Origin: Bordetella genomosp. 10
GTDB taxonomy: Bacteria > Pseudomonadota > Gammaproteobacteria > Burkholderiales > Burkholderiaceae_B
Assembly: GCF_002261225.1 (NCBI RefSeq)
Contig: NZ_NEVM01000005.1
Coordinates: 1,426,001-1,490,000, forward strand
Length of the DNA stretch: 64,000 nt
Direction: 5' to 3'
The notes beneath the pieces were generated by a model, which saw only the letters and a program-made list of their open reading frames with translations, was not told where the DNA came from and did no database searches. Position numbers and translations under genes: made by a program. This document shows positions 1-8,668 of this stretch, piece after piece. How positions within the stretch are numbered: position 1 is the stretch's first letter; each line of letters opens with the position of its first letter.

Positions 1-889
1 GCTCGACGTCCAGCACGCCGGCGCCGATGCCGGCGACCTTGCCCGGCAGGGCGACGCGCCGGTCGATCATGGAATAGACCGTCGCGCAGTCTCCCGGCGC
101 GATGCCGGCAAGCTCGGTCTCCCGGAAATTGGCGACGGCGAACCATGCGCCGGCATCGATCAGCGTGAAGACAGGCTGGCTGGGCGCCACCGTCTCGCCG
201 GCCAGGACGGTCAATCCGGCGACGTAGCCCTCGTGCGGCGCCCGCACCACGGTATCCTCCAGCGCATGCCGGGCGCGCGCCAGGGCGGCCTCGCGCGCGT
301 GCAGCGCGGCCACGGCGTCGGCATCGTCGCCGATCGTCTGGGAGGCCGCGTCCTGCTGCGTCTCGGCCTGCCGCAGCGACGCCGCGGCGTCCTGCCGCGC
401 GACCTGGGCCTGGTCGTATTGCTGCGCCGGGACGAAGCCTTGCGCGGCCAGCGGCGCCAGCCGCCGCGCCGTGCGGTCGGCCAGCCCGTAGTTGTGCTCG
501 GCCCGCTGCCGCTGTTCCCGCGCGATGGCGGCATGGGCGCGTTCGCCGATCAGGGTCTTGCGGCGGGTCTCCAGCGCGGCCTGGGCGACCTCGACGTCGG
601 CCTGGGCCTGGGCCACGGTGAGCCGGTAAGGCACCGGGTCGATCTCGAACAGGACGTCGCCCTTGGCCACGCGCTGGTTCTCGCGGACCGCCAACCGCAC
701 GATACGGCCGCCCACCGGCGCGGCGACGTGGACGTAGTCGGCGTCGATGGTGGCGTCGTCGGTGGACGGATAGCTGGCGTTGCGATGCCAGGCATAGGCC
801 ACGGCGGCGGCGCCCAGGACGATGATCGCCGCCGCGACGGCGCGGCCCTTGGCGGAAGACTTCCCGATACCCGCTTGCTTCATCGTCAT
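1..889 (-). CDS. HlyD/EmrA/MdtN-family efflux membrane fusion protein (3' end outside the window)
   Basis: Periplasmic adaptor that would link an inner-membrane pump to an outer-membrane channel. Reading left from the ATG at 889 (a second ATG is at 883) gives a short cytoplasmic leader, one hydrophobic segment (AAAIIVLGAAAVAYAW), then the typical adaptor start STDDATIDADYVHVAAPVGG. A lipoyl half-motif (VAKGDVLFEIDP), a long Ala/Gln-rich coiled coil and the returning lipoyl strand (VVRAPHEGYV) follow. About 296 codons are present and the frame is open to the window edge. It starts 5 bp after the stop of the YtcA-like gene, matching the ytcA-mdtN-mdtO-mdtP order known from enterobacteria, so the pump and outer-membrane genes probably lie off the left edge. 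The family is certain; the substrate is unknown. Confidence 0.85.
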   Translation of the reverse strand, partial: MTMKQAGIGKSSAKGRAVAAAIIVLGAAAVAYAWHRNASYPSTDDATIDADYVHVAAPVGGRIVRLAVRENQRVAKGDVLFEIDPVPYRLTVAQAQADVEVAQAALETRRKTLIGERAHAAIAREQRQRAEHNYGLADRTARRLAPLAAQGFVPAQQYDQAQVARQDAAASLRQAETQQDAASQTIGDDADAVAALHAREAALARARHALEDTVVRAPHEGYVAGLTVLAGETVAPSQPVFTLIDAGAWFAVANFRETELAGIAPGDCATVYSMIDRRVALPGKVAGIGAGVLDVE

Positions 890-893
890 CGGC

Positions 894-1097
894 TCAACCC
901 GCGCCCAGCGTCCAGACCAGCACGGCGGCCACCAGGCCGAGGGCGCCGCAGACGGCAAGCTGGAAAGGGACGGTCCGCGACCACCCTGTCGCGACGAACA
1001 GCCGGTGGGCCGCCAGGGCGGCCACGATGCCGAGCACCGCGCTCAACAACCAGTGCGGAAAGTAAGCCCCGAACAGGGCATAGGACGGCGCACCCAT
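894..1097 (-). CDS. YtcA-like small membrane protein of an efflux operon
   Basis: A 67-residue protein beginning MGAPSYALFGAYFPHWLL, with two hydrophobic helices. The GAYFPxW block and second helix resemble YtcA, the small protein encoded just upstream of MdtN-type adaptors. The ATG at 1097 is preferred because GGGGA lies about nine bases upstream; an ATG at 1124 would add nine residues but has AAGAGG directly abutting it. Enterobacterial YtcA is a lipoprotein, whereas no lipobox cysteine is present here. Its molecular role is not known; the context says it belongs to the efflux system downstream. Confidence 0.7.
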   Translation of the reverse strand: MGAPSYALFGAYFPHWLLSAVLGIVAALAAHRLFVATGWSRTVPFQLAVCGALGLVAAVLVWTLGAG

Positions 1098-1172
1098 CGA
1101 TCGCGTTCCCCGGCGAAAAAACATCCTCTTGCCGCGCGCCCATCGCGCCGCGGTCCCGCGAATACGCTTCCC

Positions 1173-2813
1173 TCAGGAGGCGCTGAAACGCGATTCCTGC
1201 AAATCCACTTCGCGCACCAGTTTCCTGGCCATTTCGTCCGCCAGGCGGCCCGACCGCACGATGCGGAACAACTCGTCCCGCTCGGCGCCCAGCGCGAGCA
1301 GGCGCAGCCTGCGCTCCATGGCGTCGACCGTCCGGCCATGCCGCGCCTGCGCGCCGGCGGGATCGCGCAACTCGACCTGCCGCCGGTAATGCGCGATGAG
1401 CCGGGCGGCGGCCTGCGCCGAAAGACCGGCATCGTCGCTGCCCTGCTCCGGTTCCTGGAGCGCGCGCTCCAGCGCGGCAATGGCCGCGCGCGCCGCCGCC
1501 GACCGCGCCTCGTCCTCCTGCAGCAGCTCCTGCGCCGCCGGGACGACCCGCATGCCGCGCACCGCGTAAGGCAGCCCGGCATTGGCCATGATCAAGGTCA
1601 CCACGATCACGCCGGCGGCCAGCAGGATGGCCAGGTCGCGCGCCGGAAACGGCGAGCCGTCCGCGAGGGCCAACGGCAGCGTCATCACCCCGCAAAGCGT
1701 CACCGCGCCGCGCGCGCCGGCCAGGGAGGTGACGGCAACCACGCGCCAACCGGACAAGCCGGCCGCCGGGCCGTCGCGGCCGGCGCGCGGCCGTACCAGG
1801 CGCCAGGCGATCCATGTCCAGAGCGATCGCAGCGCGAGCAGGACGCCGCTGATGGCAAGGACGTACAGGAACAATCGGCCGCCGCCCTGCTCCCCGCTCT
1901 GGCGCAGCGTCTGCCCGGCGCGGGCGATCACGTCCGTGAGCTGCTGCCCGAGAAGAACGAAAATCACCCCGTTGCCCAGGAACTGCAGCGCGTCCCAGAC
2001 CGCCGCGCGGCGAATGCGCGTGCCCGCCAGCGCCCGCCCCGCCATTTCCTCGTAGCTCATCACGATGCCGGCGGTCGCGGCGGCGAGGATGCCCGACGCC
2101 GCGAACCGTTCGGCCACGGCGTAGGAACAGAAAGGGAGCAACAGGCTGATCAGGATCTGCGTGCCGGTTTCCTCGCCGAAATGCCTGGCCGTCCAATCCT
2201 TCGCGGCGTTCGCCAGGAGCGTCATCGAGGCGCCGGTGGCGACGCCCCCGGCGAGCAGCCACAGGAACGCGCCGCCCGCGGCGGCAAGCGAAAACGATCC
2301 CGTCACCGCCGCCGCGACGGCAAAGCGCAGGCAGACGAGGCCGGACGCATCGTTCAGCAGCGCCTCGCCCTCCAGCACGTGCATCAAGCGCCTGGGCATC
2401 GCCACCCGCTCGGCGATGGCCGACACGGCGACCGCATCGGTCGGGGAAAGCGTCGCCGCCAGGGCAAAGGCGACGGGCAGCGGCATCGGCGGGATCAGCC
2501 AATGGATGAAGAACCCCGCCGCCACGACCGTGAATATCACCAGGCCCAGCGAAAACGCGCAGACCGTCCACTTGTCGCGCAACAGTCCTTTCTTGGAAAT
2601 CCGCCAGCCATCGAGGAAAAGCAGGGGCGCCACGAACCACAGCAGGAAGACGTCGGGCGCGAGCGAGACGCGGAAATCGCCGGCCTGGGCGGCCAGGGCG
2701 CCTGTCGCGATCTGGACGACGGCGAGCGGCAGCGGGATCCTGGCGGCACGCTTGATGAAACTGCTCGCGATCACGCACACGAGCACGACGAGCGTGACGG
2801 TATTCGTATCCAA
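1173..2813 (-). CDS. CPA1-family Na+/H+ antiporter (YjcE/NhaP-like)
   Basis: Integral membrane cation/proton exchanger of 546 residues. The first about 390 residues form some 12 hydrophobic segments. The ion-binding region of the CPA1 family is visible as TLSPTDAVAVSAIAER, followed by GEALLNDASGLV, in which the paired N-D is the conserved cation site. The last about 150 residues are a hydrophilic cytosolic tail rich in Glu and Arg, as in YjcE-type exchangers. It probably takes part in sodium or pH homeostasis. It lies upstream of the YtcA/adaptor pair in the same direction, 75 bp away, and is divergent from the AraC gene at 3136. Confidence 0.88.
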   Translation of the reverse strand: MDTNTVTLVVLVCVIASSFIKRAARIPLPLAVVQIATGALAAQAGDFRVSLAPDVFLLWFVAPLLFLDGWRISKKGLLRDKWTVCAFSLGLVIFTVVAAGFFIHWLIPPMPLPVAFALAATLSPTDAVAVSAIAERVAMPRRLMHVLEGEALLNDASGLVCLRFAVAAAVTGSFSLAAAGGAFLWLLAGGVATGASMTLLANAAKDWTARHFGEETGTQILISLLLPFCSYAVAERFAASGILAAATAGIVMSYEEMAGRALAGTRIRRAAVWDALQFLGNGVIFVLLGQQLTDVIARAGQTLRQSGEQGGGRLFLYVLAISGVLLALRSLWTWIAWRLVRPRAGRDGPAAGLSGWRVVAVTSLAGARGAVTLCGVMTLPLALADGSPFPARDLAILLAAGVIVVTLIMANAGLPYAVRGMRVVPAAQELLQEDEARSAAARAAIAALERALQEPEQGSDDAGLSAQAAARLIAHYRRQVELRDPAGAQARHGRTVDAMERRLRLLALGAERDELFRIVRSGRLADEMARKLVREVDLQESRFSAS

Positions 2814-3135
2814 TGCCTGGCCCCAGCAATCGTTTGCTTCCTGTCATGGCTGGGCGGCGGCTTCCCGCGCCATTTCTCCCGCCCATGCGCCGCGGATCGG
2901 CGGACAAGCGGATGGTACGGGCGGCCGGCGCGGCGAGGATTGCACTTTCTTGCTCTATTTGGAAGAAAAGTGCGGCCGCGCGCTTCCGTTCGACCCGTCC
3001 CTGGAAGACGGCCCGAAGGCGATGGCGGCAGAACGCATACGCCGCCATTGCCGGCGGGCGCGCGCCAAATTATGCTTGGCCTGCGTTGACCCGGCCGGCA
3101 ACGATGGCCGCCGGCCGCCCATCCAGGAGTGCACG
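2814..3135. promoter_or_regulatory. Divergent intergenic region between antiporter and AraC regulator
   Basis: This 322-bp stretch holds no convincing gene. It must carry the promoters of both divergent neighbours. A near-perfect inverted repeat lies at 2942-2973 (GCACTTTCTT facing AAGAAAAGTGC) and is a candidate operator. An AGGAG ribosome-binding site at 3125-3129 serves the AraC gene. The assignment of the repeat is inference. Confidence 0.4.
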
Positions 3136-4098
3136 ATGACTGAGAACCTCTCGTCCCCGCCGGCGCGCACCGGATTGATCTCGATCGAGGAAATGCTGTA
3201 CGTCCGGCCGCAGCGGCCGTTCGCCACCACGCGCGGACGGGGATGGGGCGGCATCACCGTCGACGTCCATCGCCCCTATTTCGATTGCTGCGAGCGCTAT
3301 CCGGGACTCGATCATCACCTGATCACCTACTGTCCAGCCGGCAGCGCCCGGCTGGTCCAGCAACGCGACGGGAAGGTGCATAGCGAAATGATCTCGGCCG
3401 GCACGTCGCTCATCATGCCCGCCGGCTGCGATTCCTTCTGGGAGGGCGACTCGGGCCACTCGGTCCGCTTGCGCATTCCTCCCGGGCTCATCGCGCTGGC
3501 GGCGGAACAGCTCGGCCCCCGGAACACGCGCCTGGAAATCCGCAACGTGTTTTCCGTGCGCGATCCGGTGATCGAACGCCTCACGCAAAGCCTGGTCCTG
3601 GAGCTGGACATGGCCGCGCATCCGGCGCAGACGTTGATCATCGATTCGCTATCGACGGCCTTGGGGGCTCACCTGCTGCGCAAATACAATGCCTTCGAGG
3701 CACGGGAATCCTCGCGGGACCGTTCGCTCGGCCAGATCGAGATCGCGCGGCTGACGGCCTTCATCGAAGACAACCTCGACCAGCCCATCTCCCTCGACGA
3801 CCTGGCCGCCATCGTCAATGTCAGCCGCTTCCACTTCAGCCGCCTGTTCAAGCGCACGGTCGGCGTCTCGGCCATCCACTTCGTGGAGCGCTGCCGGATC
3901 CTGCGCGCCCAGTCGCTGATCACGGGCACCGATCTGCCGCTGGCGGAAATCGCCCTGACCACGGGTTTCTCCGACCAAAGCCACTTCACCCGGCGATTCC
4001 ATCGCCACGTCGGCTGCACGCCGGCCGCCTACGCGCGGGCGCAGGGACGCCGGCGCTCGGCGCGGCTCGACAGGAACGAGCCGGTGCGGCCCGGTTGA
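3136..4098 (+). CDS. AraC-family transcriptional regulator
   Basis: A 320-residue regulator. Residues about 20-200 form a cupin-like AraC_binding_2 sensor domain, and residues about 215-315 carry the double helix-turn-helix (DDLAAIVNVSRFHFSRLFK and AEIALTTGFSDQSHFTRRFH). The start at 3136 is fixed by AGGAG seven bases upstream; the open frame continues far to the left but without a site. It is divergent from the CPA1 antiporter, so control of that gene or of itself is plausible. The effector cannot be read from the sequence. Confidence 0.88.
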   Translation: MTENLSSPPARTGLISIEEMLYVRPQRPFATTRGRGWGGITVDVHRPYFDCCERYPGLDHHLITYCPAGSARLVQQRDGKVHSEMISAGTSLIMPAGCDSFWEGDSGHSVRLRIPPGLIALAAEQLGPRNTRLEIRNVFSVRDPVIERLTQSLVLELDMAAHPAQTLIIDSLSTALGAHLLRKYNAFEARESSRDRSLGQIEIARLTAFIEDNLDQPISLDDLAAIVNVSRFHFSRLFKRTVGVSAIHFVERCRILRAQSLITGTDLPLAEIALTTGFSDQSHFTRRFHRHVGCTPAAYARAQGRRRSARLDRNEPVRPG

Positions 4099-4140
4099 TC
4101 CGGTCCCGTTCATTTCCCACCGGTCGGCAGGCCCGCAAAC

Positions 4141-4863
4141 CTACAGGTAATACTCCCGCGCCAGATGCTCATGATCCCGCTCCAGCGCCGCCGCCTCCCC
4201 CTGCGCCACCACCTGCCCCGCGCGCAGCATATAGAAGCGGTCCACCACGCTGGCAGCCAGCCGCATGTTCTGTTCGACCAGCACCAGCGCCACGTCGCCT
4301 TCGCGCTTCAGCGCCTGCATCATCGCGCCGATTTCCTGCACGAATAGCGGCGACAGCCCCGCCGACGGTTCGTCCAGCAGGATGATGCGCGGTTCGGCCA
4401 TCAAGGCGCGGCCGATGGCCAGCATCTGCTGTTCGCCGCCGGACATGGTGCAGGCACGCTGGTCGATGCGCTCCTTCAGGCGGGGGAAATAGCCGAACAC
4501 CCGTTCCAGGTTGCGCGCGTAGCGGGGCTTCGCGCGCGCCAGGCAGCCGAGGCGCAGGTTGTCCCGGACGCTCAGCGACGGAAACAGATCGCGGTCCTGC
4601 GAAACCTGCAGCAAGCCGGCGCGGGCGATGCGGTGCGGCGCGCCGGGTTTCATCGCTTCGCCGAACAGGGTCACCTTGCCGCTTTCATGCGGCAGGAAAC
4701 CCGACAGCGCATTCAACAGCGTCGTCTTGCCGGCGCCGTTCGCGCCCAGCAGGCCCACCGCCTCGCCCTTGCGCACGGCGATGTCGATGCCCGCCAGGGC
4801 GGGTACCCGGCCATGCCGCACCGTCAGGCCGGCGACCTCGAGCAGGATGTCAGGCTTGGCCAA
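4141..4863 (-). CDS. livF: Branched-chain amino acid type ABC transporter, ATPase LivF
   Basis: Cytoplasmic ATPase of a HAAT-family importer, 240 residues. It has Walker A (GANGAGKTTLL), the ABC signature (MSGGEQQML), Walker B (RIILLDEPSAGL) and an H-loop-region substitution typical of LivF (LVLVEQNM). It is the last gene of the leftward operon and its start overlaps the end of livG by 14 bp, implying translational coupling. In this operon the real cargo may be a carboxylic acid or aromatic compound rather than leucine, since HAAT systems next to catabolic dehydrogenases often import the catabolised substrate. Confidence 0.95.
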   Translation of the reverse strand: MAKPDILLEVAGLTVRHGRVPALAGIDIAVRKGEAVGLLGANGAGKTTLLNALSGFLPHESGKVTLFGEAMKPGAPHRIARAGLLQVSQDRDLFPSLSVRDNLRLGCLARAKPRYARNLERVFGYFPRLKERIDQRACTMSGGEQQMLAIGRALMAEPRIILLDEPSAGLSPLFVQEIGAMMQALKREGDVALVLVEQNMRLAASVVDRFYMLRAGQVVAQGEAAALERDHEHLAREYYL

Positions 4864-5602
4864 GATATGCCTCCAGCACCGCCTTGTTATTGCGCACGGC
4901 CTCGGGCTCGCCCTCCGCCAGGCATTTGCCGTAGTTCAGGACCAGGATGCGATCGGAGACGGCCATCACGATATCCTGCACGTGCTCCACCAGCACGACG
5001 GCGATGCCCTCCGCGGCCAGCCCGCGCAAGACGATGCCGAGATGATGGCGGTCGCTGGGCGACAGCCCCACCGCCGGCTCGTCCAGCATGATGAGCTGCG
5101 CGTCCGCCACCAGGGCGCGGGCGATTTCGACCAGCCGCTGCTGCCCGAAGGAAAGATCCCCGGCGACGCGGTCGGCCAGTTCCTCGATGCCCAGGCGCGC
5201 CAGGATGGCGCGCGACCTGGCCACCGCCTCGCGCTCCGCGCGCCGCGCCGACGGCGCGCCGAGCGCGGTGCGCCAGAAGGCGTGCGGAATGGCGAGCTCG
5301 AGGCCGGTCAGCACGTTTTCCAGCACGGTCATCTCGCGCAGGATGCCGTTGTTCTGGAACGTGCGCCGGATGCCCAGCGCGGCAATGGCGTCGGGCGCCC
5401 GGTCCAGCAGGGACTGGCCCTTGTACGAGATCAGTCCCGAAGCCGGCCGCACGAAACCGGTGATGGCGTTGAACACCGTCGTCTTGCCGGCGCCGTTGGG
5501 CCCCATCATGGTGAAGACCTCGCCCTGCTCCACCTGGAACGACAGGTCGTTGACGGCGGTCAGGCCCGCGAAGCGCACCGTCATGTTCTCGACACGCAGC
5601 AT
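4850..5602 (-). CDS. livG: Branched-chain amino acid type ABC transporter, ATPase LivG
   Basis: Second ATPase of the HAAT importer, 250 residues. Walker A is GPNGAGKTTVF, the signature is LSFGQQRLVEIARAL, Walker B is LIMLDEPAVGL, and the LivG-type C-terminal BCA_ABC_TP_C-like tail (LNYGKCLAEGEPEAVRNN) is present. The start lies 4 bp after the livM stop and the 3' end overlaps livF. Together LivF and LivG would form the nucleotide-binding dimer under LivH/LivM. Confidence 0.95.
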   Translation of the reverse strand: MLRVENMTVRFAGLTAVNDLSFQVEQGEVFTMMGPNGAGKTTVFNAITGFVRPASGLISYKGQSLLDRAPDAIAALGIRRTFQNNGILREMTVLENVLTGLELAIPHAFWRTALGAPSARRAEREAVARSRAILARLGIEELADRVAGDLSFGQQRLVEIARALVADAQLIMLDEPAVGLSPSDRHHLGIVLRGLAAEGIAVVLVEHVQDIVMAVSDRILVLNYGKCLAEGEPEAVRNNKAVLEAYLGQA

Positions 5603-5606
5603 GGGG

Positions 5607-6581
5607 CTACTCCTGGTACAGGCGCTCGCGCGCGCCCGGGATGCGGTCGGCGATCAGCCCGCCGATGCCGCGCGGCATCAGGAACAGCACCGCCATCAGC
5701 AGCAGGCTGAACACGATTTCCTCCAGGCCGGGAAAGTTGCGCAGCAGCTCCGGCGCGCCGGTCAGCAGCACGGCGCCGACGATGGAGCCGGCCAGGCTGC
5801 CCAGCCCGCCTATCATGACGATGGCGAAATGCATCAGCATCTGCGACAGGCCGAAGGTATCCGGCGAGACCCGTCCATTGAGCAAGGCGTACAGGCCGCC
5901 CGCCAGGCCGACGACCAGGCCGCTCCAGGCAAAGGCCACCACCTTGATGCGCAGCACCGCCACCCCGGTGGAGGCCGCCGCGGCTTCGTTGTTGCGCACC
6001 GCGACGAAGGCGCGCCCGATGCGCGATTTCACGAGGCAGCGGGTGGTGCCCAGGCCCAGCAGCACCACGAACAGGAAGACATAGTATTTGCCGGTCTCGT
6101 TCATGGCGCGGCCGAACAGCGCCACCTGCGGCACGTTGAAACCGCTGGCGCCATAGGTCAGGCCGTCGGCATGCACATATATCCAACGCATCAACTCGCC
6201 GAAGGCCAGGGTGACGATCGCCAGGTAGTAGCCACGCACGCGCAGGGCCGGCAGCCCGACGACCACGCCCGCCAGACCGCCGACCGCCGCGCAGACCGCC
6301 AGGGCCAGGGGATAAGGCAGCCCCAGGTGCGCCATCGACAGGCCCGCCGCGTAGGCGCCGATGCCGAAGAACGCGGCGTTGGCGAAGGCCAACTGGCCCA
6401 GGTAGCCGATCACCACATTGAAGCCGATGGCCGCCAGGCTGTACACCAGCATGGTGTTGACCACGAATTGCACATAGTTGTTCACGGCCAGCGGCAAGGC
6501 CAGCAGCAGCGCCAGCGCGGCCAGCCAGGGCAGCCTTCTCGTCCAGCGTCGTTCAGCCACGATCGCGTCTCCAGTTCCCAA
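5607..6581 (-). CDS. livM: Branched-chain amino acid type ABC permease LivM
   Basis: Inner-membrane permease of 324 residues with about ten hydrophobic helices. The family core GYLGQLAFANAAFFGIGAY and the cytoplasmic coupling loop (GLPALRVRGYYLAIVTLAFG) are clear. The N-terminus begins with a charged leader (MGTGDAIVAERRWTRRL) and overlaps the end of livH by 29 bp. It pairs with LivH to form the channel. Confidence 0.94.
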   Translation of the reverse strand: MGTGDAIVAERRWTRRLPWLAALALLLALPLAVNNYVQFVVNTMLVYSLAAIGFNVVIGYLGQLAFANAAFFGIGAYAAGLSMAHLGLPYPLALAVCAAVGGLAGVVVGLPALRVRGYYLAIVTLAFGELMRWIYVHADGLTYGASGFNVPQVALFGRAMNETGKYYVFLFVVLLGLGTTRCLVKSRIGRAFVAVRNNEAAAASTGVAVLRIKVVAFAWSGLVVGLAGGLYALLNGRVSPDTFGLSQMLMHFAIVMIGGLGSLAGSIVGAVLLTGAPELLRNFPGLEEIVFSLLLMAVLFLMPRGIGGLIADRIPGARERLYQE

Positions 6582-7422
6582 GCAATCCTTGCGGACGGAT
6601 CAGCAGCACGATGATGATGACCACATAGGCGGTGATTTCCACCAGCGCGCTGGATACATAGCCGCCCGCCAGGTTTTCCAGCACGCCCAGCGTGACCCCG
6701 CCCACCACCGCGCCCGGCAGCGAGCCGAATCCCCCCAGCGTCATGGCCGCGAAGCCGCGCACCAGCATGTGGCCGCCCATGTCCGGGTACACGAGGGTAT
6801 TGGGCGCGATCAGGATGCCCGCCAGGGCGCCCATGGCCGCGCCCGCGCCCCACATCAGGTTGCGCAGCAAGGGCACGTTGATGCCGGACAGCGACGCGCC
6901 GCGCGGCGTCTCGGACGCGGCCTCCACCACCTTGCCCAGCTCCGTCTTCTGGAAGAACAGGAAGGACGTCGCCACGACCGCCAGCACCACGGCCATGATC
7001 AGCATGTCCTGCGGCGTCAGGACCACGTCGCCGAAGAACACCGGGTCGCCCGCCATCAAGGGCGGCAGCGCCACGACCTCCCGTCCGTAGAAGAAGCGCG
7101 CGATGCCCTTGAACAGGTAGGACAGCGCCACCGTCATCATGGCCAGGCTGATGTGCGGCGCGTGCTGCAGCGGCCGCATCAGCCCGCGCTCCACCGCCAT
7201 GCCCGCCACGAACAGCAGGCACAGGGAAAACAGCAGGCTCAAGCCATAGCCCCAGCCCAGAGTCTGCAAGGGCACGAGCACCGCGAAGGCCCCGAGCATG
7301 AAGAACTCGCCATGGCAGAAATTGACCACGGTGGTGGAGCGGAAGAGGATGGTCATCCCCAGGGCGATGAGCGCATAGACGCATCCCACCGCGATGCCGC
7401 TGACGATCAGTTGCGCGAGCAT
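6553..7422 (-). CDS. livH: Branched-chain amino acid type ABC permease LivH
   Basis: Inner-membrane permease, 289 residues, about eight helices. It starts MLAQLIVSGIAVGCVYAL as LivH proteins usually do and contains the conserved VNFCHGEFFMLGAF loop near residue 35 and GGFGSLPGAVVGG before the last helices. The start is 24 bp downstream of the livK stop. No strong Shine-Dalgarno sequence is visible, so coupling to livK translation is likely. Confidence 0.93.
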   Translation of the reverse strand: MLAQLIVSGIAVGCVYALIALGMTILFRSTTVVNFCHGEFFMLGAFAVLVPLQTLGWGYGLSLLFSLCLLFVAGMAVERGLMRPLQHAPHISLAMMTVALSYLFKGIARFFYGREVVALPPLMAGDPVFFGDVVLTPQDMLIMAVVLAVVATSFLFFQKTELGKVVEAASETPRGASLSGINVPLLRNLMWGAGAAMGALAGILIAPNTLVYPDMGGHMLVRGFAAMTLGGFGSLPGAVVGGVTLGVLENLAGGYVSSALVEITAYVVIIIVLLIRPQGLLGNWRRDRG

Positions 7423-7446
7423 GATGGCTAGTCGTCCGCGTGGCGC

Positions 7447-8625
7447 TCAATGACCGGCGGGATAGGCGGAGACGATGGTGGGCTTGCCGTCCTTCATGTA
7501 GATCATCTTCCCCTGCTTGATGCCCGCATGGTCCTGGGCCGTGAAGGTCAGGGGGCCCGACTGGATGCCTGGATCGAAATCATGCAGCTTGTCCAGCTCC
7601 GCCATGAACTTCTCGCGGGTCAGGTCCGGGCCGGCGTTCTTCAGCGCCTGCACGATCGCCAGCGCGCCCGTCATGCCCATGAAGCTCAAGGTCTCGACGG
7701 GATCCTTGGGATGGGCGGCGACGTAGATGTCCTTCCACTTCTTGAAGCCCGCGGAATCCAGCGTGGCCGACAAGGGATAGAACACATACAGATCCCGGGT
7801 CGCCGCCGGATTGCCGACACGCTTGACCATGTCCTCCAGCGACACGCCCTGCGTCGCGATGGTCGGCGCCTTGATGCCGTACTTGTTGGCGTCGCGCAGG
7901 TAGATCGTCAGCTCGGGCGGATACAGAATCGCCAGCACGGCGTCCGGCTTGGCGGCGCGCAGGCGCAGCAACTGCGAGGTGGCGTCGGTGCTGCCGCGTT
8001 CCAGGTAGACCGTCTCCACGGGCTCCAGGCCCCTGGCCTTCAACGCCGCGATGGCCGGCACGATGTGCGACTTGCCCCATTCGTCCGAGTGGCTGATGAT
8101 GGCCACGCGCTTGGCGCCGGGCTTGGTCAGCGCGAAATCCACCATCGATTTCGCCACCGTGGCGGTGGTCGCGATCGGATGGTAGATATTGGCCTGGAAA
8201 GGCGTGGAGATATCCGTGCTGGCCGCGCCCAGGACCATGAAGGGCAGGTCGGGATGATTCTTCAGTTCCGGCTTGATCGCCATCACGGTGCCGCTGCACC
8301 AGCCGCCGTGGATCATGAAGACCCGGTCCTGCGCGATCAGCTTCTTGGTGGCCGCGATGGTCTTGTTGGGATCGCAGGCGTCGTCCTCGACCACCACCTC
8401 GATCTTGCGGCCGTTGATGCCGCCGTTGTCGTTGACGTTCTTGTAGATCGCCGTCGCCCCCAGCAGCGGCAGCGAGCCCACGGCCGTCGATCCCGTCAAC
8501 GGGCCGAACATGCCGATGCGTATGGTGTCCTTGGTGACGCCCGGGACGTCGGCGGCGTGGCCGGCGAGCGGCAAGAGCGCGAACGCCGCCACCGCCAGGC
8601 GATGGCGCAGGTGTTTACCTAGCAT
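7447..8625 (-). CDS. Periplasmic substrate-binding protein of a HAAT ABC importer (LivK-like)
   Basis: A 392-residue Periplas_BP_6 receptor. A Sec signal peptide (about residues 1-23, cleaving after GHA) precedes the mature start ADVPGVTKDTIRIGMFGPLTG; the hinge region shows VEVVVEDDACDPNKT. The ATG at 8625 has AAGGAGA seven bases upstream; an upstream in-frame start at 8832 lacks a site and would destroy the signal peptide. It binds the cargo for LivHMFG. The cargo is unknown, but the two dehydrogenases upstream in the operon suggest an organic acid, alcohol or aldehyde-yielding compound. Confidence 0.9.
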   Translation of the reverse strand: MLGKHLRHRLAVAAFALLPLAGHAADVPGVTKDTIRIGMFGPLTGSTAVGSLPLLGATAIYKNVNDNGGINGRKIEVVVEDDACDPNKTIAATKKLIAQDRVFMIHGGWCSGTVMAIKPELKNHPDLPFMVLGAASTDISTPFQANIYHPIATTATVAKSMVDFALTKPGAKRVAIISHSDEWGKSHIVPAIAALKARGLEPVETVYLERGSTDATSQLLRLRAAKPDAVLAILYPPELTIYLRDANKYGIKAPTIATQGVSLEDMVKRVGNPAATRDLYVFYPLSATLDSAGFKKWKDIYVAAHPKDPVETLSFMGMTGALAIVQALKNAGPDLTREKFMAELDKLHDFDPGIQSGPLTFTAQDHAGIKQGKMIYMKDGKPTIVSAYPAGH

Positions 8626-8668
8626 GATTGTCTCCTTGTCGATTCTTGTGTCGTTTTTACTGTCGCTG

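Noticed and set aside
822..3089. A 755-codon plus-strand frame opposite the antiporter
   Set aside because: Antisense shadow of the CPA1 antiporter; no domain, no ribosome-binding site, extreme Arg/Gln/His content.
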